A DNA stretch of 64,000 bases, from positions 6,701,001 through 6,765,000 of the forward strand of contig CP050293.1 in NCBI GenBank assembly GCA_014189435.1, given 5' to 3'. Positions 42,986-52,373 of the stretch are shown in pieces. The notes under the pieces were generated by a model. It made no database searches. It worked only from the letters and a program-made list of their open reading frames with translations, and had not been told where the DNA came from. Position numbers and translations under genes: made by a program. Origin of the DNA: Mesorhizobium loti. Lineage in GTDB: Bacteria > Pseudomonadota > Alphaproteobacteria > Rhizobiales > Rhizobiaceae. How positions within the stretch are numbered: the first letter of the stretch is position 1; every line of letters begins with the position of its first letter.

Positions 42986-43822
42986 ATGTTCAATACAGCA
43001 AGAAAGGTCCTGCTCGCCTTACTGTTCGCGGGCCTGGCAGGACCGTTGTTCGCAGCCGACCTGCCGGAGCCGGTGGTCGAAGAAGCTCCGCCTCAGGCGG
43101 TCTACGAACAGCCGGCCGAAGTCGGCGGCTGGTACATCCGCGGCGACATCGACTATCACAAGTCGACCGTGCGTGGCATCGACTACATGACCTACACCGT
43201 CGATCCCTGTAATTGTACGGTCACGCCCGGCACCAGAAGTTTCGATTTCGGCAAGCTCAAGGGCGGCTTCTCGCTCGGCGCCGGCGTCGGCTACAAGATC
43301 AACGACCACTTCCGTACCGATCTGACCGCTGACTACTGGTTCAAGTCGAACTTCAACGGCGGCACCTCGGATATCAACGGAACATCGACCGAAGTGTCGA
43401 AGATGAGCGCCTTGCTGCTGCTGGCCAATGCCTATGTCGATATCGGCACCTATCACGGCATCACGCCCTATGTCGGCGCCGGCATCGGCGGTGCGCGCGT
43501 CAAGTGGGATACTGTCTACGACCCGAACACCACCGAGACCAATCCGGGAGCGTCCAACTGGCGTTTCGCCTACGCTGTGATGGCCGGCGCTTCTTACTGC
43601 CTGACCGACAAGATCATCCTCGATGCTGGCTACCGCTTCAGCCATATCCAGGGCGGCCGCATGTTCGAATGGGACGTGAGCAGCTCCGGCCCCGGCTTCG
43701 ACCGCGGCATCAACACGCACGAAGTGCGCGGTGGCCTGCGCTATCAGTTCGGCGGCAACAATGGTTGCGCCGCACCGGTCGTCGCCTACCAGCCCGAACC
43801 CGAGCCGATCTACACCAAGTAA
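42986..43822 (+). CDS. Omp25/Omp31-like outer-membrane beta-barrel (first copy)
   Basis: The 278-residue protein has a signal peptide (LLALLFAGLAGPLFAADL) and an eight-stranded barrel pattern: GGWYIRGDIDYH, AGVGYKINDHFRTDLTADYWF, GTYHGITPYVGAGIGGARV and a C-terminal HEVRGGLRYQFGG. It has rare extra cysteines (DPCNCTV and NNGCA). The ATG at 42986 follows AGGGG by eight bases; a GTG at 42977 overlaps that site. A second relative follows. Confidence 0.88.
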   Translation: MFNTARKVLLALLFAGLAGPLFAADLPEPVVEEAPPQAVYEQPAEVGGWYIRGDIDYHKSTVRGIDYMTYTVDPCNCTVTPGTRSFDFGKLKGGFSLGAGVGYKINDHFRTDLTADYWFKSNFNGGTSDINGTSTEVSKMSALLLLANAYVDIGTYHGITPYVGAGIGGARVKWDTVYDPNTTETNPGASNWRFAYAVMAGASYCLTDKIILDAGYRFSHIQGGRMFEWDVSSSGPGFDRGINTHEVRGGLRYQFGGNNGCAAPVVAYQPEPEPIYTK

Positions 43823-43846
43823 CACCTGCACTGCTTGAAGTCCGCG

Positions 43847-43877
43847 AACCGCCCGGCATCGACCGGGCGGTTTTCGT
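43847..43877 (+). terminator. Rho-independent terminator after the first Omp25-like gene
   Basis: AACCGCCCGG and CCGGGCGGTT form a 10-bp stem around CATCGA, followed by T-rich sequence. Confidence 0.82.
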
Positions 43878-43931
43878 TTGTGCGTTTCGGCTGAAATTCT
43901 TGAAAATCAATCTGCTAACGCTCCGTTAGCC

Positions 43932-43946
43932 TTAACCGGCACTTAA
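43932..43946. promoter_or_regulatory. Perfect CtrA box upstream of the second Omp25-like gene
   Basis: TTAA-CCGGCAC-TTAA matches the CtrA consensus exactly; a further palindrome GGTTAAC follows at 43954. It lies 81 bp before the ATG. Confidence 0.65.
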
Positions 43947-44026
43947 CCACTATGGTTAACAATGCTCCTTGAAACGATGGCTGCCGTTGCGATTGCTTGC
44001 GGCGCCAAATTCGGGAGTCGGGGACC

Positions 44027-44794
44027 ATGAAACTCATATCGCGTATGGCGCTTGTCGCACTCGCCCTCGCACCGCTGACGCCCGTGCATGCAGCCGACTA
44101 CGATCCGCCGGTCTATGTCGACCAGGCGCCCGACTATGTGCCGGTCGAGGTCGGCTCCGGCTGGTATCTGCGCGGCGATGTCTCCTATCTGCCGCAGAAG
44201 AGCTTCGACAATCAGGATTTCGCCTCCGCGACGGCGAGCTTCAGCAACAAGGAAGATCCGATCTTTGCCAGCATCGGCTTCGGCTACCATTTCAACGACT
44301 ATCTGCGCGCCGACCTCAATCTCGGCTATCTGCCCGGCAACAAGATCGGCGTCGGCTATGACGATACCGCGACCGTGATAGCGCCAGCTACGGCGACCGT
44401 GGCATCGGCGTCCCTGAAGAACTACGCCTTGTCGGGCATCCTCAACGGCTATGTCGATCTTGGCACCTATGTCGGGATCACGCCCTATCTCGGCGCCGGT
44501 ATCGGTGTCGTCCGCAGCAAGCGCAGCCTGTCGGCGAGTTATTTCACAAACAATGGCGACGACACGGACGATTTCGTGGTGAGCGACAGCAAGACCCAGT
44601 ACTCCCTGGCCTACACGCTGAATGCCGGCCTCGCCTACCAGCTGTCGAAGAATGTCTCCGTCGATCTGGGCTACCAGTATTTTTCCGCCCCCGAAGCCGA
44701 ATACGTAACGGCAGAGAGCCTGAATTCCTATCCGATCCGCAAGGGGATCAGCAATCATCAGGTCAAGCTCGGGCTGCGCTACGATCTCTGGTAG
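44027..44794 (+). CDS. Omp25/Omp31-like outer-membrane beta-barrel (second copy)
   Basis: The 255-residue protein has a signal peptide (ALVALALAPLTPVHAAD) and the same barrel order as its neighbour: GSGWYLRGDVSYL, GFGYHFNDYLRADLNLGYL, GTYVGITPYLGAGIGVVRS, and an ending HQVKLGLRYDLW. It is clearly related to the first copy but not recently duplicated. It has no cysteines in the loops. Its own CtrA box and terminator make it an independent unit. Confidence 0.88.
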   Translation: MKLISRMALVALALAPLTPVHAADYDPPVYVDQAPDYVPVEVGSGWYLRGDVSYLPQKSFDNQDFASATASFSNKEDPIFASIGFGYHFNDYLRADLNLGYLPGNKIGVGYDDTATVIAPATATVASASLKNYALSGILNGYVDLGTYVGITPYLGAGIGVVRSKRSLSASYFTNNGDDTDDFVVSDSKTQYSLAYTLNAGLAYQLSKNVSVDLGYQYFSAPEAEYVTAESLNSYPIRKGISNHQVKLGLRYDLW

Positions 44795-44818
44795 GCGCCG
44801 CGAGCACGAGGATCAAGG

Positions 44819-44851
44819 GACGGCGGATCTTCGGGTCCGCCGTTTGCGTTT
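44819..44851 (+). terminator. Probable terminator after the second Omp25-like gene
   Basis: ACGGCGGATC and GTCCGCCGT form a stem with a TTCGG tip, followed by a short T-rich run. Confidence 0.65.
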
Positions 44852-44945
44852 GAAGTCACGACATCCTGATCACGGATCGCCAGTATCCCGACAGCGACAA
44901 AAACTTTCCTCTTGACGCCCGAAGCGCGAACGAATATCGCCGTCC

Positions 44946-44996
44946 GTGGGCCACCCCTCCCCAACGAGGGGCCACTATCTGGAAGGATAGACCACG
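44946..44996 (+). ncRNA. serC leader RNA element
   Basis: A stem CCCCTC/GAGGGG (44954-44971) is followed by a second hairpin CTATC/GATAG (44975-44990) that contains the GGAAGGA ribosome site of serC. GTGG (44946) and CCAC (44992) can also pair around both. The position directly before serC and the masking of the ribosome site fit the known alphaproteobacterial serC RNA motif. Its ligand is unknown. Confidence 0.7.
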
Positions 44997-46172
44997 ATGA
45001 CGACGCATACGAAGCCCGGACTCCGTCCGGCAAACCCCAATTTTTCCTCAGGTCCCTGCACAAAACGCCCCGGCTGGTCGGTCGAGGCGCTGAAAGCTGC
45101 CGCGCTCGGCCGTTCCCACCGCGCCAAGATCGGCAAGACCAAGCTCGAACAGGCGATCGAGCTGACGCGGGACATTCTCCAGGTCCCGGCGGGTTACCGC
45201 ATCGGCATCGTGCCGGCATCGGACACCGGCGCCGTCGAGATGGCGCTGTGGTCGCTGCTCGGCGAGCGCGGCGTCGACATGGTCGCCTGGGAGAGCTTTG
45301 GCTCCGGCTGGGTCACCGACGTGGTCAAGCAGTTGAAGCTCGCCGATGTGCGCAGGATCGAAGCCGGCTACGGCGAACTGCCCGACCTTACCAAGATCGA
45401 TTTCGATCGCGATGTGGTCTTCACCTGGAATGGCACCACGTCCGGCGTGCGCGTGCCGAACGGCGATTTCATTCCCGCGGACCGCAAGGGCCTGACCATC
45501 TGCGACGCGACTTCCGCCGCCTTCGCACAGAGGCTCGATTTCGAAAAACTCGATGTCGTCACCTTCTCCTGGCAGAAGGTGCTGGGCGGCGAGGGCGCAC
45601 ACGGCATGCTCATCCTGTCGCCTCGTGCCGTCGAGCGGCTGGAGACCTACAAGCCTTCGTGGCCGCTGCCGAAAATCTTCCGGCTGACCTCGGGCGGCAA
45701 GCTGATCGAGGGCATCTTCAAGGGCGAAACCATCAACACGCCCTCGATGCTGTGCGTCGAAGACTATCTCGATGCGCTCAACTGGGCGAAGTCGATCGGT
45801 GGCCTCGATGCGCTGATCGCCAGGGCGGATGCCAATGCGGCCGTCCTCGATCGCTTTGTCGGCAAGTCCTCATGGCTCGGCCATCTCGCCACCCTGCCGG
45901 CGACGCGGTCGAACACCTCGGTCTGCCTGCACTTCACCGACCCGGACGTGTCGGCGCTCGATGCCGACGGGCAGGCGGCTTTCGCCAAGGGATTGGTGTC
46001 GGTGCTCGATAAGGAAGGTGTCGCCTATGATATCGGCGCCTATCGCGATGCACCGCCCGGCCTGCGCATCTGGTGCGGCGCGACGGTCGAGACATCGGAT
46101 CTCGAAGCACTGCTGCCCTGGCTCGACTGGGCCTTCGCCGCACAGAAGGCGTCGCTCAAAGCAGCGGCCTGA
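44997..46172 (+). CDS. serC: Phosphoserine transaminase
   Basis: The 391-residue PLP enzyme makes phosphoserine from phosphohydroxypyruvate, the second step of serine synthesis. The PLP lysine is Lys194 in [12 protein letters not shown], preceded by ICDATSAAF. The sequence [16 protein letters not shown] at the start is typical of the alphaproteobacterial type. serA follows after 67 bp, so both make one serine operon under the leader RNA. Confidence 0.96.
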   Translation: MTTHTKPGLRPANPNFSSGPCTKRPGWSVEALKAAALGRSHRAKIGKTKLEQAIELTRDILQVPAGYRIGIVPASDTGAVEMALWSLLGERGVDMVAWESFGSGWVTDVVKQLKLADVRRIEAGYGELPDLTKIDFDRDVVFTWNGTTSGVRVPNGDFIPADRKGLTICDATSAAFAQRLDFEKLDVVTFSWQKVLGGEGAHGMLILSPRAVERLETYKPSWPLPKIFRLTSGGKLIEGIFKGETINTPSMLCVEDYLDALNWAKSIGGLDALIARADANAAVLDRFVGKSSWLGHLATLPATRSNTSVCLHFTDPDVSALDADGQAAFAKGLVSVLDKEGVAYDIGAYRDAPPGLRIWCGATVETSDLEALLPWLDWAFAAQKASLKAAA

Positions 46173-46239
46173 GAGCATTCGCGGCGGCCTTCGGGCCGCC
46201 CCTTCCCATCAGGATCAAATCCATTTCAAGGAGGCCGCC

Positions 46240-47841
46240 ATGGCGCCCCGCGTTCTCGTCTCAGACAAACTTTCTCCCACCGCCGTGCAGATCTTCAAGG
46301 ATCGCGGCGTCGAGGTCGACTATCTGCCCGATCTCGGCAAGGACAAGGAAAAGCTCGCCGAAGTGATCGGCCAGTATGATGGCCTCGCCATCCGCTCGGC
46401 GACCAAGGTCACCGAAAAGCTGATCAACGCCGCCACCAATCTCAAAGTCATCGGCCGCGCCGGTATCGGCGTCGACAATGTCGATATCCCTGCGGCGAGC
46501 CGCAAGGGCATCATCGTGATGAACACGCCCTTCGGCAATTCGATCACGACGGCCGAACATGCGGTGGCGATGATCTTCGCGCTTGCCCGCCAGATTCCGG
46601 AAGCCAACGCCTCTACCCATGCCGGCAAATGGGAGAAGAACCGCTTCATGGGCGTCGAGATCACCGGCAAGACGCTGGGCGTCATCGGCTGCGGCAACAT
46701 CGGCTCGATCGTCGCGACGCGCGGCGTCGGGCTGAAGATGCATGTCATCGCCTTCGACCCATTCCTGTCGGACAAGCGTGCCGAGGAGCTCGGTGTCGAC
46801 AAGGTCGAGCTGGATGAGCTTTTCGCCCGCGCCGACTTCATCACGCTGCACACGCCGCTGACCGACAAGACGCGCAACATCATCGACGCGGCGGCGATCG
46901 CCAAGATGAAGAAGGGCGTGCGCATCATCAACTGCGCCCGCGGCGGGCTGATCGTCGAGGCCGACCTGGTCGCGGCGCTGAAGAGCGGCAAGGTGGCGGG
47001 CGCCGGCGTCGACGTGTTCGAGGTCGAACCGGCCGAGAACAATGAACTGTTCGGCATGGAGAACGTGGTGGCGACGCCGCATCTCGGCGCTTCGACAGCG
47101 GAAGCGCAAGAGAATGTCGCGCTGCAGGTTGCCGAGCAGATGGCCGATTATCTGATCAAGGGCGCCGTTTCCAACGCCATCAACATGCCGTCGATCACCG
47201 CCGAGGAAGCACCGCGGCTGAAGCCCTTCGTCAAGCTCGCCGAGGTGCTCGGCTCCTTCGTCGGCCAGGTCACCGAGGATCCGATCAATGAGGTCGAGAT
47301 CCTGTTCGACGGCTCGACCGCGACGATGAACACACGCGCGCTGATCAGCGCCGCGCTTGCCGGGCTGATCAGGCCGCAGGTCTCCGACGTCAACATGGTG
47401 TCGGCGCCGATCATGGTGAAGGAGCGCGGTATCATCGTCGCCGAGGTCAAGCGCGACAAGTCGGGCGTGTTCGACGGCTACATCAAGCTGACGGTGAAGA
47501 CCGAGCACATGACGCGCTCGATCGCCGGCACCTGCTTCTCCGACGGCAAGCCGCGTTTCATCCAGATCAAGGGCATCAATCTCGATGCCGAGGTCGGCCA
47601 GCACATGCTCTACACGACCAATGCCGACGCGCCGGGCATCATCGGCCTGCTCGGCACCGTGTGCGGCGAGAACGGCGTCAACATCGCCAACTTCCAGCTC
47701 GGTCGCAACCGACCGGGCGGCGACGCCATCGCGCTGCTCTATCTCGACGCGCCGTTCCCGGAGAACGTGCTGGAAAAAGTCAAGGCGCACAAGTCGATCG
47801 ACTCGGCCAAGCGGCTGCAGTTCGACGTCAACGCGATGTGA
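46240..47841 (+). CDS. serA: D-3-phosphoglycerate dehydrogenase
   Basis: The 533-residue enzyme oxidises 3-phosphoglycerate, the first step of serine synthesis. The NAD motif LGVIGCGNIGS lies near residue 150, with catalytic NCARGG and a C-terminal ACT domain (TTNADAPGIIGLLGTVCGENG) for serine feedback. It is the long type with the extra intervening domain. The ATG at 46240 has AAGGAGG; the frame opens much further upstream inside serC, which is not real coding. Confidence 0.97.
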   Translation: MAPRVLVSDKLSPTAVQIFKDRGVEVDYLPDLGKDKEKLAEVIGQYDGLAIRSATKVTEKLINAATNLKVIGRAGIGVDNVDIPAASRKGIIVMNTPFGNSITTAEHAVAMIFALARQIPEANASTHAGKWEKNRFMGVEITGKTLGVIGCGNIGSIVATRGVGLKMHVIAFDPFLSDKRAEELGVDKVELDELFARADFITLHTPLTDKTRNIIDAAAIAKMKKGVRIINCARGGLIVEADLVAALKSGKVAGAGVDVFEVEPAENNELFGMENVVATPHLGASTAEAQENVALQVAEQMADYLIKGAVSNAINMPSITAEEAPRLKPFVKLAEVLGSFVGQVTEDPINEVEILFDGSTATMNTRALISAALAGLIRPQVSDVNMVSAPIMVKERGIIVAEVKRDKSGVFDGYIKLTVKTEHMTRSIAGTCFSDGKPRFIQIKGINLDAEVGQHMLYTTNADAPGIIGLLGTVCGENGVNIANFQLGRNRPGGDAIALLYLDAPFPENVLEKVKAHKSIDSAKRLQFDVNAM

Positions 47842-47864
47842 TCCCGGACTGCCGTGACATATCC

Positions 47865-47893
47865 AAAGGCGCGGCCTGGTCCGCGCCTTTTTC
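47865..47893 (+). terminator. Rho-independent terminator after serA
   Basis: AAAGGCGCGG and CCGCGCCTTT form a 10-bp stem around CCTGGT, followed by a T run. It lies between serA and the convergent exporter. Confidence 0.85.
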
Positions 47894-47895
47894 GT

Positions 47896-48807
47896 TCAGC
47901 GTGTCCTGGCGGATCGCTGGATCGCCATCTTGCGCCCGCTGTGTTCGGCAAGTCCGATGCCGCCCAGCACGAGCACCAGAGCCAGTGCCTGATAGAGCTG
48001 GAACGTCTCGCCGACAATCAGCACCGACAGCAGCGTGCCGAAGATCGGCACCAGATTGATGAACAGGCCAGCGCGGTTGGCGCCGATCAGTTCGTTGCCC
48101 CTGATATAGAGGATCTGCGAGACGACCGAGGCGCCGATCGCGGTGTAGACGATGACGGCCCAGCCACGCGCATCGGGCACGATGACCTTGCCGGCGGCGA
48201 TCTCCCACAGGAAGAACGGCAGCGAGGTGACGAGTGCTGCAACCGACAGGGCCAGCATCAGGCTCTGCCAATGCATCACCGGCTTCAGCCGCAGCCCGAC
48301 CGAATAGCCGCTGTAGAGAAACACGGCGACCAGCATGATGGCGTCGCCGAAATTGAGCTCCAGCGTCAACAGCCGGCGCGGATCGCCATGGCAGGCGGTG
48401 AGGATCACGCCGGCGATGGTCAGCACGACACCGACAATCTGCGCCCAGTTCACGCGCAGGCGGAAGAAGACGAAATTGGCTGTCATGATCAGGATCGGCA
48501 TCGCCGCCTGTTCGATCGAGACGTTGATCGCTGTCGTGTAGTTGAGCGCCGTGTAGAAGATGGTGTTGAACAAGGCGAAGCCGCTGGCGCCCAGGGCAGC
48601 CAGCACGAGCCAGTGCTTGCGCACCACCGGCCAGTCCTTGCGTATTGTCTTCAAGCCTATCGGCAGCATGATCGCCACGGCCAGCACCCAGCGCAGGAAG
48701 ACGAGCGTCATTGGCGAGACGTGATCGACCGCCAGCTTGCCGGCCACCGAGTTGCCACCCCACAGCAAGGTGGTGAGCAGCAGGAATATGTAGGCGCTTC
48801 GATGCAT
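47896..48807 (-). CDS. EamA/DMT-family exporter (second)
   Basis: The 303-residue protein has ten membrane helices in two EamA repeats, with YIFLLLTTLLWGGNSVAGK at the start and ANRAGLFINLVPIFGTLLSVL in the second half. It is not a close copy of the exporter at 17214. The substrate is unknown. The ATG at 48807 (MHRSAYIF) is the best start; a 24-residue extension to 48879 has no signal. It is convergent with serA and divergent from purA. Confidence 0.88.
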   Translation of the reverse strand: MHRSAYIFLLLTTLLWGGNSVAGKLAVDHVSPMTLVFLRWVLAVAIMLPIGLKTIRKDWPVVRKHWLVLAALGASGFALFNTIFYTALNYTTAINVSIEQAAMPILIMTANFVFFRLRVNWAQIVGVVLTIAGVILTACHGDPRRLLTLELNFGDAIMLVAVFLYSGYSVGLRLKPVMHWQSLMLALSVAALVTSLPFFLWEIAAGKVIVPDARGWAVIVYTAIGASVVSQILYIRGNELIGANRAGLFINLVPIFGTLLSVLIVGETFQLYQALALVLVLGGIGLAEHSGRKMAIQRSARTR

Positions 48808-49013
48808 CGCGGGATTCCGGAGGCCAATGGCCGTGTTTGCGGGCCTATTGCCCCCGTGCGCCCAAGTAAATGATGTCAAAGCCGAAAATTGTTGTGCCTC
48901 AAGGCATTTTCGGCGGCAAAGAAAGGTCGCGCTCGCGAGGTCTTGACGTTATAGAGGCCTGTCGTTTTGAACAGTCTTCCAGCCGCCACGCGGCGTCTCA
49001 AGGGAAAACAAAC

Positions 49014-50312
49014 ATGGCCAATGTGGTGGTCGTCGGCTCGCAGTGGGGCGACGAAGGCAAGGGCAAGATCGTCGACTGGCTGTCGGAGCGCGCCGATGTC
49101 GTGGTGCGTTTCCAGGGCGGCCACAATGCCGGCCACACGCTGGTCGTCGACGGCAAGGTCTACAAATTGTCGTTGCTTCCGTCGGGCGTCGTGCGCCAGG
49201 GCAAGCTGTCCATCATCGGCAACGGCGTCGTTTTCGACCCGCACGCCTTCGTCGCCGAAGTGGCGAAGCTCAAGGCTCAGGGTGTCGAAGTCACGCCGGA
49301 TCGCCTGAAAATAGCCGAAAACACAGCGCTTATCCTGTCCCTGCATCGGGAACTGGACGGATTCCGCGAGGACGCCGCCTCCAATTCCGGAACGAAGATT
49401 GGCACGACCCGTCGTGGCATCGGCCCCGCCTACGAGGACAAGGTGGGCCGGCGCGCGGTCAGGGTGATGGATTTGGCGGATTTGGAAACGCTCCCCTTGA
49501 AGGTCGACAGGCTGCTGACGCACCACAATGCGCTGCGTCGCGGGCTTGGCCATGCGGAAGTCACACATGACGCGATCATGCAGGAATTGACCTCGGTCGC
49601 GCACGAGATCCTGCCCTATATGGACCGGGTCTGGAAAATCCTCGACGACAAGCGTCGGGCTGGCGAGCGCATCCTGTTCGAGGGCGCTCAAGGCACGCTG
49701 CTCGATATCGACCACGGCACCTATCCGTTCGTCACCTCGTCGAATACGGTCGCCGGCCAGGCTGCCGCCGGCTCCGGCGTCGGTCCGGGCGCTATCGGCT
49801 ATGTGCTCGGCATCACCAAGGCCTATACGACGCGTGTCGGCGAAGGTCCGTTCCCGACCGAGCAGAAGAACGAGATCGGCGAATTCCTCGGCACGCGCGG
49901 CCATGAATTCGGCGTCGTCACCGGGCGCAAGCGTCGCTGCGGCTGGTTCGACGCGGTGCTGGTGCGCCAGGCCGTTGCCGTCAACGGCATCAAGGGCATC
50001 GCGCTGACCAAGCTCGACGTGCTCGACGGGCTGGACGAGATCAAGGTCTGCACCGGCTACCGGCTCGACGGCGAGATGATCGACTATCTGCCGGCCAGCC
50101 AGGGCGCGCAGGCGCGTGTCGAACCGGTCTACGAGACGCTCGAAGGCTGGAAGGGCACCACCGCCGGCGCACGCAGCTGGAACGATCTGCCGGCCCAGGC
50201 GGTCAAGTATGTCCGTTACATCGAGGAGCTGATCGGTGCCCCGGTCGCGCTCCTTTCAACCAGCCCGGAACGCGACGACACGATACTTGTGACCGATCCG
50301 TTTCAAGACTAG
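49014..50312 (+). CDS. purA: Adenylosuccinate synthetase
   Basis: The 432-residue enzyme makes adenylosuccinate from IMP, aspartate and GTP. The P-loop reads [11 protein letters not shown], followed by GGHNAGHT and the switch region [24 protein letters not shown] is near the end. The ATG at 49014 has AAGGGAAAAC upstream. CTTGAC at 48942 may be its -35 element. The next gene starts 75 bp downstream. Confidence 0.97.
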   Translation: MANVVVVGSQWGDEGKGKIVDWLSERADVVVRFQGGHNAGHTLVVDGKVYKLSLLPSGVVRQGKLSIIGNGVVFDPHAFVAEVAKLKAQGVEVTPDRLKIAENTALILSLHRELDGFREDAASNSGTKIGTTRRGIGPAYEDKVGRRAVRVMDLADLETLPLKVDRLLTHHNALRRGLGHAEVTHDAIMQELTSVAHEILPYMDRVWKILDDKRRAGERILFEGAQGTLLDIDHGTYPFVTSSNTVAGQAAAGSGVGPGAIGYVLGITKAYTTRVGEGPFPTEQKNEIGEFLGTRGHEFGVVTGRKRRCGWFDAVLVRQAVAVNGIKGIALTKLDVLDGLDEIKVCTGYRLDGEMIDYLPASQGAQARVEPVYETLEGWKGTTAGARSWNDLPAQAVKYVRYIEELIGAPVALLSTSPERDDTILVTDPFQD

Positions 50313-50387
50313 TTTCTGAAGCCTTTCCGGGCATCGCGGCTGATTTGCGGGGGCCGGCGCGGAAACAAAATACAGGTCGACTGAAGC

Positions 50388-52049
50388 ATGGCAGATTTCG
50401 TTGCTGTTCTGAAAAAGGCGCTCGACAAGTACGGCGAGCCGACGCCGGAAACGCGCACGCGGACCTACGATGGCGCTCGTTCCGCACTCGTCAAGAAACT
50501 TGCGGAATTCTCGCCGCCGCTGTCCGCGGAGGTCATAGCCAAGCAGAAACGCTCCCTGGAAGACGCCATCGCGAGCGTCGAGCGGGACTATGCCAAGAGC
50601 GTGCCTGAGACCGACCCGCTCGCGGAACTGGAACACATCTTTTCCTCGATAGATCGCAACAAGAACCAGCCGAGCCACACACGGCAGCCGGCGAAGGCGG
50701 AATCGGCCTGGCCGGCACCGCCTGTCGCCAAGCCTGAACCTTATCAACCCGCTCCGCCCCCCGCCGCCAAGGTCGAGCCAAGCTGGAAGCCCGCGGCCGC
50801 ACCGTCCCAGCCAGCTCGCGCCGACGCGCCTCTTGCAGGTATGGATGCTGCTGGTATGGACGCCGACGAGGCGGACGACGGGGCCGATGTCTTTTCCAGC
50901 AACGAAGAGCCGGTGTCGGACACCTTCCAGCGCCTGCGTCCCGCCGAGCGTAAGCGCAACTATGGCGGGCTCATCGCTGCCCTGGTCGCGCTGCTGGTCG
51001 TTGCCGGCGGCGGCTACGGGATCTGGCTGAACAAGGACGCCTTTGGCAAGATGCTGGGGCTTGGCGGCAGCCAGGTCGCGAAGACCGAACCAGTGAAACC
51101 AGCACCGGCCAAGCCGGCAAATGATGCCGCGGCAACGCCGCCGGCGCCCGCAGCCGGCGGCACGGAAGCCGAAAGCACGAAATTCACGCAGCGGCTGACG
51201 CCGCAAGGCAGTGAAGTCGACCCCGGCCCGGCCGGTGGCCAAAGCGGCATCGGCGAAGGCGAATCAGTCGCCGCGCTGACCACACCGCCCTCGGCGACCA
51301 ATGCGCCGGCGATTTCCGCACCGGCCGCTGGCACCCCAGCCGCGGCCGCACCTGCCGCAGCGCCGGCACCAAGCCCCGCGCCCGCGACGCCGCCTGCCAC
51401 CGGCGCTGCCCCAGCGGATGCTGCCGCCACCCCGCCAGCGCCGGCAGGCGCTGCGCCGGCGGCACCGGCAGCCGCGCCGACGCAAACCGCTCTGCCGGTT
51501 GGCCAGAAGGCGATCTTCTATGAAGAGCGCACCAGCACTGCCCAGGGCTCCGCCGAGCCCGGCAACATCGTCTGGTCGCTGGTGCAGGAATCGCCCGGTG
51601 GCGACCTGCCGCCGGAGCCGGCGATCCGCGCCGAGGCCACCATTCCCGGCAAGGACATCCAGTTGCGCATGACCATCCGCCGCAACACCGACCAGACACT
51701 GCCGGCCAGCCACATCATCGAGATGATCTTCCTGACGCCCGACGGTTTCGAGGGCGGCGGCGTCGACAACATCCTGCGCGTCGCCATGAAGAGTTCGGAA
51801 CAGGATGCCGGCAGCCCGCTGATCGGCATTCCGGCCAAGATCGCCGACGGTTTCTTCCTCGTCGCGCTGAACGACACCAAGGCCGACGAAGACGCCAACA
51901 TGACCTTGCTTCGCGGCCAGGACTGGATCGACGTGCCGGTCGTCTACAAGACCGGACGGCGGGCATTGCTGACCATGGAAAAGGGCATTCCCGGCGAGAA
52001 GGTGTTCGACGAGGCGATCAAGGCCTGGCAGGCGAAGACGGCTGGCTGA
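50388..52049 (+). CDS. Single-pass membrane protein with Ala/Pro linker, unknown function
   Basis: The 553-residue protein has a conserved-looking cytoplasmic helical start (ADFVAVLKKALDKYG to about residue 70), a Pro-rich stretch, one membrane helix near 190-214 (GGLIAALVALLVVAGGGYGIWL), a second Ala/Pro-rich linker, and a folded C-terminal domain from about 370 with YEERTSTAQG, RAEATIPGKDIQLRM and QDWIDVPVVYKTGRRALLT. It resembles rhizobial proteins sometimes labelled as histidine-kinase-like, but no kinase motif is visible. Its neighbour purA gives no functional hint. Confidence 0.75.
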   Translation: MADFVAVLKKALDKYGEPTPETRTRTYDGARSALVKKLAEFSPPLSAEVIAKQKRSLEDAIASVERDYAKSVPETDPLAELEHIFSSIDRNKNQPSHTRQPAKAESAWPAPPVAKPEPYQPAPPPAAKVEPSWKPAAAPSQPARADAPLAGMDAAGMDADEADDGADVFSSNEEPVSDTFQRLRPAERKRNYGGLIAALVALLVVAGGGYGIWLNKDAFGKMLGLGGSQVAKTEPVKPAPAKPANDAAATPPAPAAGGTEAESTKFTQRLTPQGSEVDPGPAGGQSGIGEGESVAALTTPPSATNAPAISAPAAGTPAAAAPAAAPAPSPAPATPPATGAAPADAAATPPAPAGAAPAAPAAAPTQTALPVGQKAIFYEERTSTAQGSAEPGNIVWSLVQESPGGDLPPEPAIRAEATIPGKDIQLRMTIRRNTDQTLPASHIIEMIFLTPDGFEGGGVDNILRVAMKSSEQDAGSPLIGIPAKIADGFFLVALNDTKADEDANMTLLRGQDWIDVPVVYKTGRRALLTMEKGIPGEKVFDEAIKAWQAKTAG

Positions 52050-52073
52050 GAAACGCCGGACTGCCGCTTTCGT

Positions 52074-52373
52074 TCAGAAGCCCTGGAACAGCATGTCGAG
52101 CGCGGCGACGATGTCGTCGTGGTGCCTGGAAAGATTTCCCTCGGCATCCGGCAATTCTGAGGCCATCAAGGCTGACATGAATTGTGTGACCATCACATGA
52201 ATCCTGCCGTCGATTGCGAAGGTCGGGTTTAGACGGCGGCCCGGAACCGGGGCTATGTCGGGCGGCATCAACGGAATGACGACCCTCGTGGTCAGTCCCT
52301 CAAGAAGGTCGGACTGAACATCGAGAAGATAACCGCTACCTTCGGCATTCCGATAGAGATCGTAGCGTGCCAT
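52074..52373 (-). CDS. ccdB: CcdB-type toxin
   Basis: The 99-residue protein has the CcdB fold: ARYDLYRNAEGSGYLLDVQSD at the start, RVVIPL and LNPTFAIDGRIHVMVTQFMSA in the middle, and an ending DMLFQGF. CcdB poisons DNA gyrase in F plasmid; the end lacks the classic C-terminal Trp-Gly-Ile, ending Gly-Phe instead. The ATG at 52373 overlaps the antitoxin stop by one base (TGATG), so translation is coupled. Confidence 0.9.
   Translation of the reverse strand: MARYDLYRNAEGSGYLLDVQSDLLEGLTTRVVIPLMPPDIAPVPGRRLNPTFAIDGRIHVMVTQFMSALMASELPDAEGNLSRHHDDIVAALDMLFQGF

Noticed and set aside
45829..46239. N-terminal extension of serA over 137 codons
   Set aside because: The extension lies in another frame of serC; the true ATG at 46240 has a perfect ribosome site and matches the family start.
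50388..52049. Histidine-kinase label sometimes given to such proteins
   Set aside because: No phospho-acceptor His motif, ATP-binding N, G1 or G2 box is visible; only a membrane helix and low-complexity linkers.
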